From: Microglena sp. YARC
Lineage: Eukaryota > Chlorophyta > Chlorophyceae > Chlamydomonadales > Chlamydomonadaceae
Assembly (NCBI GenBank): GCA_022414725.1
Contig: CM039462.1
Span: 113,816,926-113,880,925, forward strand
Direction of reading: 5' to 3'
DNA length: 64,000 nucleotides
Within the stretch, counting starts at the first letter, position 1; the number at the start of each line of letters is the position of its first letter. The position numbers and the translations under genes are program-made. Positions 52,797-63,149 of this stretch are shown here, piece after piece. The notes beneath the pieces are model-generated. The model was not told the origin of the DNA. It made no database searches and saw nothing but the letters and a program-made list of their open reading frames with translations.

Positions 52797-52966
52797 TTTG
52801 TCCTCCTTTGTCCCTAACGTCGCCCAGGTGGTGTCTGTCCCTTAGCTGTCCCTTAGCCGTTCTTGTCTTTTTCTTTGGTCTTTTCTCCTTGGTCACAAAG
52901 GGCTAGGTTTTATCAGTTGCGCCTTTTCCTGGTTCCCCCCTTTGTAAAAAAAAAAAAAAAAAAAAT
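52797..52966 (+). mobile_element. 5'-truncated Ret-A retroposon with poly(A)
   Basis: Starts in TCCTCCTTTGTCCCT, contains CACAAAGGGCTAGG ... CCTGGTTCCCCCCTTTGT and about 20 A residues. The hairpin arms pair perfectly. Confidence 0.8.
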
Positions 52967-52999
52967 GGCAGCTCTCGGACTTGACATCGAGGACGTAGA

Positions 53000-53965
53000 A
53001 GATGAGGATGACTCTAACCCTATTGGTTTTTACATATAATTATACATGGTTTCTCTGGCCACCTTCCACGCCCACAGCTACACGCACACTCCCCTCCTTC
53101 TCTCCCAAATCCCCCCTTCCACCCCCCTTCCTTTTGTACCCATCCCCACCATCCCCCCTCCTCCGCTTAAATCCCAACTTCTCCCCTCTGCTTAACCCTT
53201 CTCCCCCCCCTTCCTCCTCTTGCATCCCCATCCTCCCCCTCCCCTTCTTCAATCCCTTCCCCCTTCCTATCTCCCCCCCTCTTCCTCCCATTTCCCTCCT
53301 TTTCCTTTCCTTCCCTCTTCCCATCGCCTTAGTGGGTCACTTTTTCTTTTCCTCGGATCCATTCACAACCTCCTCACCGTCAACGCCCCTCCTCCCTTCC
53401 CCCCCCCCCCCCCCCCCCTGTAACCCCTCTTCTCCTCCTCATACCTCCCCCCCCTCGCCCCCCACCTTGTTCCCCTCTTTCCCCTCTTTCCCGCCCCCTC
53501 CCCCTCCTTCTTATCCCCCCTTCAAACCCTCCCTACTCCACTCTTTCCCCCCTCCCCTCCTTCATACCCCCCTCCTCCCCCTTCGTACCCCCCTCCCTCA
53601 TCTCCCCCCTCCTACGCCCTTCTCCGAATTCCCTTGTCGGCAGTCTCATCTCCTTTTATTTGTAACTTTCTGGTCCCCCCACCCCCCACACACACCCCTC
53701 CTTCTTTCCACACGAGCGTCTGGGCGTGCAAATCGCCCAGGCCTGGTTTGGGCGTGAAAATCGCCCAGATCACAGTTCCACGGGTTCATTGCTCTTTTCC
53801 TGTCTTGCCGTGGTTTACCTTAACGGTTAGGGGGCGGCGTTAGATCGCAGGACACGCAGGCTGAGTTACAAATGTGGTGTGTTCTACATCCCTTGTGATC
53901 TACAGTACCCTTGCTGTACCAACCCTACTTGTGAGAGTAGGAAGGGGGTGGTGAGGTTCGATTCC
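53000..53965 (+). repeat. C/T-rich dispersed repeat, copy 2
   Basis: Same as 7,330-8,290 in the opposite orientation. Begins ACTCTAACCCTATTGG and ends GAGGTTCGATTCC. The proline-rich frame at 53,002-53,757 comes from the C-rich tract and is not proposed as a gene. Confidence 0.6.
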
Positions 53966-55240
53966 TTAGTATTTTCCGCTAAGACAAAAGATCCGAAGAC
54001 AAAAGACGAAAAGACTAGGGGACAAAAGAACGAGGGACACAAACTAATTACTAGGAGGACAAAGGACAAAGGGCCTTCCGAGCACCACCCCCACCTCTAA
54101 GCAACACTGTTCCTCCCCAACCAATAAAACACCACTGTAACCTCCAAGAGCAACACAGAAAAAGAAGGAAAGGCATGCAAGCAAAGGTCTTGCTGATCTA
54201 AGATTAAAACACTGCAGGGCATCACTCCTGTAACAGGCCAGTGCATCAGGGCATCACTCCTTTAGCAAACCAGCACATACTCTCAGCAGCCTAGTAACAT
54301 GTCGCTAGGTCACCCATGCAGATCAGCAAGCTCTGCAAAGACGACCAGAACGCGGCATGCAACAAAAAACAGGACAGGGCCAAAGCTAACACTAACAAGG
54401 TAACTAAAAAAAAATCTAAAGAAGCAAATCAAACTCCTTAGAAAACGTCCTGGACGGTGAAAGGGTAGAACCCCCACAAGATCCACTGACCAGCAAGGAA
54501 AACCTTAAAGGCGCACTAAAGCAGCTAGCAAATAAACCGGTAGCCTGTGCACCAGGGCATCACTCCATTAGCATTTCAGCGCAGTCTATCAGCAGCCTAG
54601 TATCAAGCCACTAGGTCGCCGATGCAAATCAGCAAGCTCTGCAAAGACAACCAAACGCGGCATGTCTACGGTTCAAAGGTAGCGGTAACAAGGTAACAAA
54701 AACTATGTAGCTCCTAAGTAAGCCTCCTGAACCTGCAGACGCAAGATACAACACGGTACAGGGCATCACTCCTATAACAGTCCAGTGCATCATGGCATCA
54801 TTGTAAAAAAAAAAAAAAAGGGCATCACTCCATTAGCAGACCGGCGTGCCAGCTCAGCTGTCAAGTAGCATGCCACTTCTTCTCCAATGCAGACCAGCAA
54901 GCTCTGTAAGGAAGAAGACCAAAGCAGGGCATGCTACTTATAAACAGGTCCGGGAAAAAGCAAACAAAAACAGTCTTCAGGGCAGGAGCAGCAGATCCAC
55001 CCCCAAAAACTACTATCCAGCCCTCTAGGGCAGCAAAGTGCTAAGACAAACTGTATCGCTATGGTTTCCAACCAATGTCACACTCCAGGATCGGCAAGTC
55101 TCTAATTAGAGAACAAGAAGATGCTGACCAATGCAGTTTTTCAAAAGGAGACCTGCTGACTCAGAATTCGAGAAAGAGGGAAAGAGTCTCAACAGCACAA
55201 CACCTGTCTGAGGCCAAAAAACACTAAAAATCGCGTGAAA
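53966..55240 (-). mobile_element. Ret-B copy lacking its 3' end, joined to satellite
   Basis: About 1.27 kb aligns with 8,610-9,838 in the same orientation. The hairpin and tail are missing at the left edge. A bare A15 tract at 54,804-54,818 interrupts it relative to the other copy. The right edge runs into satellite array C at AACCTCCAGCTCCAATTGTC, as in the other Ret-B copies. Confidence 0.65.
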
Positions 55241-56577
55241 GAATGAACCTCCAGCTCCAATTGTCGCCTTTTAGCTTCGTCTACTAGGTATCTCGGCAGC
55301 TGACATGAAGGAGCAGGGATGAGAGGGAGGAGATGGAGGATTCTGAAAGGAAGGAGGAAGTGGGTGGGGCTCGGAAGAAGGGAATCAGGAGAGAGCTGCT
55401 TCTGAAGTACTCAGGATGGGGGTCGGGTGGTCCCCAATTAACTTGAAGAGAATAGCCTGCCCCCCTCCAGTAGGCTGACCTCTTATGCTGACCTCTGGAG
55501 GGGGCAGAGAAGCGGATTAGACAGCATGAGCGTCTGAAACACTCAAATGGGGCACTGAGCAGCTCCCATAGCCGCGAAATTGCAGTCGCTCCAGCCGAAT
55601 TGGCCGAAGCAGCTTCGCAGCAAAGTTATAAGGCGGCCGGAGAGCAGACATTGCTAGGGCAAAAAAAGGACCTCCAGCTCCAATTGTCGCCTCAAAGCTT
55701 CGTCTACTAGGTATCTCGGCAGCTGACATGAAGGAGCAGGGATGAGAGGGAGGAGATGGAGGATTCTGAGAGGAAGGAGGAAGTGGGTGGGGCTCGGAAG
55801 AAGGGAATCAGGAGAGAGCTGCTTCTGAAGTACTCAGGATGGGGGTCGGGTGGTCCCAAATTAACTTGAAGAGAATAGCCTGCCCCCCTCTAGTAGGCTG
55901 ACCTCTTATGCTGACCTCTGGAGGGGGCAGAGAAGCGGATTAGACAGCATGAGCGTCTGAAACACTCAAATGGGGCACTGAGCAGCTCCCATAGCCGCGA
56001 AATTGCAGTCGCTCCAGCCGAATTGGCCGAAGCAGCTTCGCAGCAAAGTTATAAGGCGGCCGGAGAGCAGACATTGCTAGGGCGAAAAAAGGACCTCCAG
56101 CTCCAATTGTCGCCTCAAAGCTTCGTCTACTAGGTATCTCGGCAGCTGACATGAAGGAGCAGGGATGAGAGGGAGGAGATGGAGGATTCTGAGAGGAAGG
56201 AGGAAGTGGGTGGGGCTCGGAAGAAGGGAATCAGGAGAGAGCTGCTTCTGAAGTACTAAGGATGGGGGTCGGGTGGTCCCAAATTAACTTGAAGAGAATA
56301 GCCTGCCCCCCTCCAGTAGGCTGACCTCTTATGCTGACCTCTGAGGGGGGCAGAGAAGCGGATTAGACAGCATGAGCGTCTGAAACACTCAAATGGGGCA
56401 CTGAGCAGCTCCCATAGCCGCGAAATTGCAGTCGCTCCAGCCGAATTGGCCGAAGCAGCTTCGCAGCAAAGTTATAAGGCGGCCGGAGAGCAGACATTGC
56501 TAGGGCAAAAAAGGACCTCCAGCTCCAATTGTCGCCTCAAAGCTTCGTCTACTAGGTATCTCAGTATCTCAGCAGCT
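55241..56577. repeat. 423-bp satellite array C, about 3 units
   Basis: Three clean units at 423-bp spacing. A few shared differences from arrays A/B (GATTAGACAGCATGAGCG, GTATCTCGGCAGC) mark a separate subfamily. Ends at ATCTCAGCAGCTGA against a copia fragment. Confidence 0.9.
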
Positions 56578-56664
56578 GAAGGTAGAAGGGGGCACCACTG
56601 TGAAGCAGTAGCGCCCTAACCTTTTCCATTAGAATCCTGTTCAAACGCTCCGCCATGCCATTGC

Positions 56665-56683
56665 AAAAAAAAAAAAAAAAAAA
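56665..56683 (+). other. Bare poly(A) insertion with ATTGC duplication
   Basis: A19 flanked by ATTGC (56,660-56,664 and 56,683-56,687, sharing the last A). Removing A18 plus one ATTGC restores an uninterrupted copia integrase frame (APYSPKS-N-GMAERLNR). This is the clearest tail-only insertion in the window. Confidence 0.75.
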
Positions 56684-56721
56684 TTGCTCTTGGGGCTGTA
56701 AGGGGCTGTGGTTTGATGGAC

Positions 56722-56907
56722 AATTCCTCTTTTTTTCCTTTTTTTTTGGTGAAAGGACTTTCACCCCAGGTGGTGGGTCTCCCGACACAAACCAGCGACA
56801 CGGAGGATTCAGTTCGAATGGTGGTGCCACTCCTACAATATGCAAAGTAGGCGTACTTAGGGTTGGTGAGAGATACCAACCCACGACCAAACGAAAATTC
56901 ACATCTG
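56722..56907 (-). mobile_element. Retroposon Ret-C (SINE-like), copy 2
   Basis: Inserted in the copia integrase; the host frame resumes without loss on both sides (AAFFASR, then GIVHQTTAPY). Minus strand starts TGTGAATTTTCGTTTGG, has GGGTTGGT-(7 nt)-ACCAACCC, CATTCGAACTGAATCC, and ends GGTGAAAG-TC-CTTTCACC plus an A-rich tail with GG in it. A short AGA duplication flanks it. Confidence 0.75.
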
Positions 56908-57850
56908 GAAGCAAAGAAGGCAGCGAGTTCACCATTGCAGAATTCTCCTCCTCTGTCCGAGCGCACTATCTTGACAGTGATGCCATGTTGAGTCTGCAGC
57001 ATGAGAATGAGGTCATGCAGGGCTGCTGATGCCTGGTACTTGGTCGTCAGCATGATGACAAAGCTGTACCTGGAGTGGTCCTCCAACACACCCAGGAAGT
57101 ACTTGCTCTGCCCTAGAGAGGCAGGTGTGATAGGACCACATAGGTCCACATGAAGCAGTCCCTTTACAGGTGCTGACTTACTAGCAGGAAAAGGATCGCG
57201 GGTCTGCTTCGACAGCACGCAAGCCTCGCAGGGATCCTTGAAGTCCTGGAATGCCTCAGCTTCTACCTTCATGCCCTGTACCATCTGCTTGGCCTGCAGA
57301 GTGGCCAAGTTTGTCATCCCTAGATGACCAAACCTGGCATGCCAAAGCTCCGGCGTCTCAACGGCAGCGCACACAGTACCGTCTGTAAAAAGAGGAGCAA
57401 CTGGCATGTCTGCGTCGGGCACCATCCCCTCCACCTCATACACGCCGTTGATGCAAACCGCTTCGATGCGCACACCATTCTTGGCAAAGATACAACGTGT
57501 GTCATCCCAGTATTCTATCTGAGCTCCGTTCCGCATAACGCTTGAGAGGGAGATCAGATTTCTGGCAGATGCAGGGACATAATGGACATTCTGCAGCTGA
57601 ACATACTCTCCATTTACAGATTCCAGGAAGACGTCGCCAGCGTACTCCGCCCAATGTGCCACTCCATCAGCAAACCTGACTTGGAAAGGTGTATCCAGGT
57701 GTCTGATGTTCACAAGCAGATCGCGGTCCCCCGTGATGTTGTGGGAAGCACCTGAGTCCAGCATCCAAGTCACTTCACCAATCAAAGGGGGCAAGTCCTC
57801 ATCAGTGAGTGCAGCAGTGCCACCCAAGCAGGTGAAGGCAGGTGTCAGCT

Positions 57851-58645
57851 GCTGAGATACCTAGTAGACGAAGCTTTAAGGCGACAATTGGAGCTGGAGG
57901 TTCATTCTTTCGCGCGATTTTTGTTTTTTTTTTGCCTTAGACAGGTGTTGTGCTGTTGAGACTCATTCCCTCTTTCTTGAATTCTGAGTCAGCAGGTCAC
58001 CTTTTGAAGGTCTGTATTGGTCAGCATCTTCTTGTTCTCTAATTAGAGACTTGCCGATCCTGGAGTGTGACATTGGTTGGAAACCATAGCGATACAGTTT
58101 GTCTTCGCATTTTGCTGCCCTACAGGGCTGGATAGTAGTTTTTGGGGGTGGATCTGCTGCTCCTGCCCTAAAGACTGTTTTTGTTTGCTTTTTCCCGGAA
58201 CTGTTTATGAGTAGCATGCCCTGCTTTGGTCTTCTTCCTTACAGAGCTTGCTGGTCTGCATTGGAGAAGAAGTGGCATGCTACTTGACAGCTGAGCTGGC
58301 ACGCCGGTCTGCTGATGGAGTGCCTTTCCTTCTTTTTCTGTGTTGCTATTGGAGGTTACAGTGGTGTTTTATTGGTTGGGGAGGAACAGTGTTGCTTGGA
58401 GGTGGGGGTGGTGCTCGGAAGGCCCTTTGTCCTTTGTCCTCCTAGTAATTAGTTTGTGTCCCTCGTTCTTTTGTCCCCTAGTCTTTTCGTCTTTTGTCTT
58501 GGATCTTTTGTCTTAGCGGACTTTTGGTCCATGTCTTCTAGTCTTCTTCTTTGTTTTTTCTTCCTTGGTCACATAGGGCTAGGTTTTATCAGATGTTCCC
58601 TTTCCTGGTTCCTCCCTATGTAAAAAAAAAAAAAAAAAAAAAAAA
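57851..58645 (+). mobile_element. Ret-B copy, short form, with satellite at its 5' end
   Basis: Plus strand: GCTGCTGAGATACCTAGTAG (about 50 bases of satellite), then a shortened Ret-B body with an internal deletion relative to 8,466-9,838. The terminal hairpin ACATAGGG ... CCCTATGT and about 25 A residues follow. It is in inverted orientation to the Ret-B at 53,966-55,240. Confidence 0.75.
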
Positions 58646-58689
58646 TTGGGCTGAGGGCCTACAGACAGCTAACACCTTAAGGAATGCCT

Positions 58690-59045
58690 CCCCACGTCGG
58701 TAAGTTTTGCTGTACTGAACCATTCTTGTTTCAAGAGGAAAACCTCTTGATTCACCCCTCTTAAGTAATTCGGGCGCCAAGAGGCAATTTGCTTGAAAAA
58801 TGCCCTCTTGAATCCCTCTTATTTAGGAGGTTAATCAAGAGGTGTCTTGTACGTCTATCGATTCAAGGTCACATGTTGAATTCTTGTTTCAGTGTAGAAT
58901 CAATAGGTTGCCTTGTATGTGTCTTGAATCAAGATTACTTGCTGCTCTTAAATAATTCGAGCGCCAAGAGGCATTTTGCTTGAAAGCAGCTTGCTTGAAC
59001 CGTTCTTATTTAAGTGGGGAACCAAGAGGGTGACTCTTGTATCCA
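58690..59045. repeat. Two tandem units of about 186 bp
   Basis: TAATTCGGGCGCCAAGAGGC at about 58,767 recurs as TAATTCGAGCGCCAAGAGGC at about 58,953, with similar flanks (CTTGATTC / TTATTTAGG). From 59,045 to 59,517 I see no gene. Confidence 0.6.
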
Positions 59046-59599
59046 TTGATTCAGGATGACTTGCTCTAGGGGGGGACGTATAGGGTTTGGAAGGCAGTTT
59101 TATTTTTACATTTAACTAACCAGTAGCAAAGTGATGTCGCGGACTCAGCAGCCAAATAAACCCAAACCCATCCAAACCCAACTTCCTAATAACCAAACCC
59201 AACTTCAACCTAACCTCCTAAGAAGACAAACTGATGAGCTCTGACTAGCTATCTAGTCTGTCTTTTGCCCCTGTCCCCCCCCTGCCACCCCGACTGGCTA
59301 GTCTAGCCAAGCTACTATTATATTATGAGTGACCAGCAGCAGTGACCAGCAGCAAGACCAGTGCCATCATCAGGCTTCTTGATCTTGTCCCCCTACTCAT
59401 CCCTGCATGCTGATGACTTGCTCCTTCTCCACCATGTCGCAATATGCGGAAGTCACTGCCTGCTGGAACTGCAGCAGCATGAAAGGAAGGAGGTGGAGTT
59501 AGAAGATTATTAGTTGCTTGACCAAGCACAAGCCAGTTGGAAAATCAACGAATCAGCAATCAAGAAAGCAAGCAAGCATTCACGTGGTAGCAATTACGA

Positions 59600-60190
59600 T
59601 GATGAGACAGATAGATGATGCAGCATATAAGACACATGGTGCAGCATACAAGACAGATTGTGCACCACACAAGACATATGGTGCAACGTACAAGACAAAT
59701 GGTGCAGCGTACAAGACACATGGTGCAGCGTACAAGACAGATGGTGCAGCATACATGACACATGGTGCAGCATACAAGACAGATGGTGCAGCATACAAGA
59801 CAGATGGTGCAGCATACAAGACAGATGGTGCTGCATACAAGACATACGGTGCAGCGTACAAGACAGATGGTGCAGCATATAAGACACATGGTCCAGCATA
59901 CAATACAGATTGTGCAGCATACAAGACATATGGTGCAACGTACAAGACAAATGGTGCAGCATACAAGACACATGGTGAGCATACAAGACAGATGGGGCAG
60001 CATACACGACACATGGTGCAGCATTCGAGACACACGGTGCAGCAAGGCAAATCATGCTGCATACAAGCCAAATGGTGCAGCATACACGACAAATGGTGCA
60101 GCGTACAAGACAGATGGTTCAACCTACAAGAAAATTGGTGCAGCGTACATGACATATGGTACAGCATACAAGACAGATGGTTCAGATCTA
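59600..60190. repeat. 21-bp tandem repeat (GGTGCAGCATACAAGACAGAT)
   Basis: About 27 imperfect copies. Since the period is seven codons and the unit lacks stops, several frames on both strands stay open. The plus frame 59,518-60,204 reads GAAYKTD repeats. It is probably a minisatellite; coding is unproven. Confidence 0.85.
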
Positions 60191-60287
60191 CTCACATGTA
60201 TTAGTTATATAACAACATATTGCCACTGTGTAGCCTAGTCAGGGGAAACTGCAGGCAGGCATTTGTCAATCATGGAGGTACATAGGC

Positions 60288-60720
60288 ATGCATGCAGGTG
60301 TGAAGCAGGCAGGCAGCAAGGAGGTGGACCAGGTTGCAGCAACCGAGCAAGCGGCTGAGCCGCAGGTTCGGCGTCTGAATCATGGATTGCTTGAAATCAG
60401 GCAAGAAAGGACCAGCAGCGATTCAAACCTTCGACTTTCAAACCTGCGCAACTACCTGCGGAATTCGAATCCTCCCTCTCCATCCGCAACACTCAATTGC
60501 AACACTCAATCGGCTTGCCTGAAAGCATAACATTCGCCCAAGTAAAGCTGTGTACTAATCGACGAATTGAATATGGTCCAGCAGGTAGCATGGTTGAAGA
60601 CAGCGGCTCTGTGCAGTAGTAAAGCAGTAGTGGTTTGGTTCAGTGATGCGAAGCATTGTTTAGAAGGCGCACGCAATTGCCTGCCATTTCGCAGATCTAA
60701 ATGGTGTCTTCTTGGAAATT
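60288..60720. other. No supported gene
   Basis: Ordinary mixed sequence with short unsupported frames. Starts with a CAGGCAGGCA-type microsatellite. Confidence 0.4.
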
Positions 60721-60724
60721 TGAA

Positions 60725-60885
60725 CGACGAGGAGGGTTGGGGGTTGGGGTTGGGGGGGGCGGAGTGTGTGTGGGTGGGGGGGGGGGGCGGAGGGTTTTGC
60801 CGCGACAAATTGAATAGCCGATCTAAGTTGACAGCTAGGACGCAGGAGGGTTGGGGGCGGGGGGGGGGGGGGGGGGGGGGCGGTA
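60725..60885 (+). repeat. G-run cluster
   Basis: Several G runs of 5-20 bases (GGGTTGGGGTTGGGGGG near 60,740 and a run of about 22 G near 60,860). Could form G-quadruplex DNA. Confidence 0.6.
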
Positions 60886-60896
60886 ATCCTATCATC

Positions 60897-61392
60897 CTAC
60901 TGTGTCGGACTCTTTCCAAACTCTTTCTCTATTCTTTTCGCTTTCGCCCCCTCTGAAACCCAGTGTCCTGGGGTTGAACAATACCGGGCACCTCCGCACT
61001 CTTGTCCATAGCTCATAATAATTGTTATTCAACCACATGCACAGTCTGAGGTCAAACCATTGAGGCCTTGGGAAGTCATAACCCAAGATTATGTCCTCCG
61101 TCGTGCCTGCCCAGCAGGGGTGGAACCCATGCTAAATAATCTTGTCATTCGACGGTGTCGAATTCTGTCCAAACTCTTGCTCTTCTCTTTTCATCTTGGC
61201 CATAGCTCATAATAATTATTATTCAACTACATGCACAGTCTGACATCGAACCATTGAGGCCTTGGGAAGTCATAACCCAATATTATGTCCTGGTGTCTGC
61301 CTAGCAGGAGTGTAACCCACGCTATATAATCTTGTCATTCGACAGTGTCAAATTCTTTCCAAACTCCTTATCTTCTCTTTTTCCTCTTGGCC
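60897..61392 (+). repeat. Tandem duplication of about 194 bp
   Basis: CATAGCTCATAATAATT occurs at about 61,005 and 61,199, and GTGTC.AATTCT.TCCAAACTC at 60,902, 61,155 and 61,346. TTGAGGCCTTGGGAAGTCAT is repeated likewise. Confidence 0.7.
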
Positions 61393-61403
61393 ATAGCCAC
61401 CAG

Positions 61404-61980
61404 ATGGAACGACAATCAATGAACGTGGATTGGACTGCGTTTGACACCATACGTGACCATAACGAGAAACCTGTGATGATGGCCCTTGCTTTGCTTGAGA
61501 TCCAGCCAGAGCTAAAGAAACTGCCTAGGAAGTTGAGATCTTTCTGCCTGGCTCATGACATCTCTTCTTAGTCGAGAATCATTTCAGTGAAGAAGTCGGC
61601 AACTTTGTGTAGTGTTCCACCTTGGGCTCTTGGTGTTGGAGCTGAATCGACCTCTTTTGAGTACGTCCTTCGTACTGTCAGGGCCACAAGCAAACGTGGG
61701 AAAAGACCTTGGTTTGACTATGTCAGATTGCTTGGTGTTGAGGTAGGCACTGAAGTGTCATGGTATGCAGAATTGTGACTGTTGTTAGTCCTAGGAGGCG
61801 TTGGCTGTGCAGTTGTCCGCTGGCTTGACGGAGGTCTGTGTTCCTCCTCAAGATGATGTGTTGTCTGTTTATGGCTGCACCTACTTGAAAGATGTGGATG
61901 ATGGTGCCGATGACAAAGGATTTGATGTGGTGAAGTTGGAGAGCATTAAGGCATGATGTGAGTAGGTAAACGCTAATGTC
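61404..61980 (+). pseudogene. Broken unknown ORF
   Basis: ATG at 61,404 opens MERQSMNVDWTAFDTIRDHN to a stop at 61,569. The same style continues in the next pieces: SFEYVLRTVRATSKRGKRPW, FDYVRLLGVEVGTEVSWYAEL, then a shifted frame with VCVPPQDDVLSVYGCTYLKD and VVKLESIKA. The WYAEL...CTYLK...V.LESI spacing reminds me of C-terminal regions of large transposon-derived proteins of algae and fungi, but this is weak. Several stops make it non-functional or spliced. Confidence 0.35.
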
Positions 61981-62164
61981 ATCCCAATCAGCTCGAACAT
62001 TTTAAATGTTGATAATGCAAACCCTTGGCGGGGTTGCACGTATTGTCAATCCATCCATGAATCCATGGACATGGATTACATTCTAAGTTCATTATAGTAT
62101 AGGTAGGAGCAAATGTACATAGTTCTTACTCTCAATTATGTAACTGGTAAAGCTTACAATTACT

Positions 62165-62505
62165 TGTTAGCGTTTTGGGAAAGGTAGTTGACGGGGAATA
62201 AATGCCATGGGGCTCGTATTGACACCACTGCCGCATAACTCTCTAACCCCATACGTGAATCTAATTAATTAAAACTAATGAACGAATTTACTTAGCCGGG
62301 CTGGGAGGCACCAAGGACCACCTGGTTCGAATAATGCATTAGCGTTTTGGGAAAGGTTGTTGACGGGGAATAAATGCCATGGGGCTCGTATTGACACCAC
62401 TGCCGCATAAGTCTCTACTTACTACTAACCCCATACGCGAATCTAATTTTATGAGGGGGGCTGGGAGGCAGGAAGCACGAACTGCCTGGTTGGATTAATA
62501 AATTG
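62165..62505 (+). repeat. Direct duplication of about 170 bp
   Basis: TTAGCGTTTTGGGAAAGGT, TGACGGGGAATAAATGCCAT and CTGGGAGGCA occur in both halves (62,167 and 62,339). From 62,505 to 63,140 no gene or repeat was recognised. Confidence 0.7.
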
Positions 62506-63149
62506 TCGTACTTGGAAAGGGAGACAACGAAAGAGAAGCAAGAGCAACATTGAATTCCGAGAATAGTTACAATGGGAAATGAGCACCTATGAGATAATCC
62601 TAAACAGAAACGATGAACAAGTTAGCCCTAACTACCCTTAATAAAGTTAAGGGCGGGGAGGACCGACTGAAGTGTGTTGATGACCAGAAGGTCACTTTGT
62701 ACGTAGTTCGTCTTTACTACCGTAACGCATAACTTAAACCTAATTTGAAACAAAATATTCACACGTGATCCTTGTCAAAGAAACCATTATATTCCATATT
62801 GACAACATGGAATTTATTCACCTCACTCGGGTGGGTCTAATAATAAATTAGCACACACGAACAGAATTCAGTCACGACTACAACTATTGAGAGGGAAAAA
62901 ACCTTGAATCCCAATGATAAGCCCCTATGGCAAACCACCAATTTATTAGGACTCAAGGAAAAACCTCGGGATCAGGGTTGACTTTTGACTATTAACTTAA
63001 TGGTAACCAAGTAAGGGCAATCATGACCTCTAATAGGGCAACGACTGCTTAGCCCCTTAACTTGGACCTGACCGTCTACTAAGTGACTGAATCATATGAT
63101 ACCAAATTGGTAACATATGCGTAACACATAAAAAACACCCAAAAATATG

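Larger units (their letters stand above)
56578..57850 (-). pseudogene. Ty1/copia protease-integrase fragment
   Basis: Minus strand from 57,827: TWMLDSGASHNIT (aspartic protease, active DSGA), ELWHARFGHLGMTNL (GAG-pre-integrase HHCC zinc part, with CEACVLSKQ), HVDLCGPI (integrase first Asp), IVRSDRGGEFCNGEL (second Asp), then beyond two small insertions GMAERLNRILMEKVR (third acidic residue). The frame is open over 300 codons. Only the insertions and missing ends stop it from being functional. gag, RT and LTRs are absent. Confidence 0.85.

Noticed and set aside
53002..53757. Proline-rich protein of 251 residues
   Set aside because: Pure effect of a C/T-rich tract; the homologous copy at 7,330-8,290 has different frames open.
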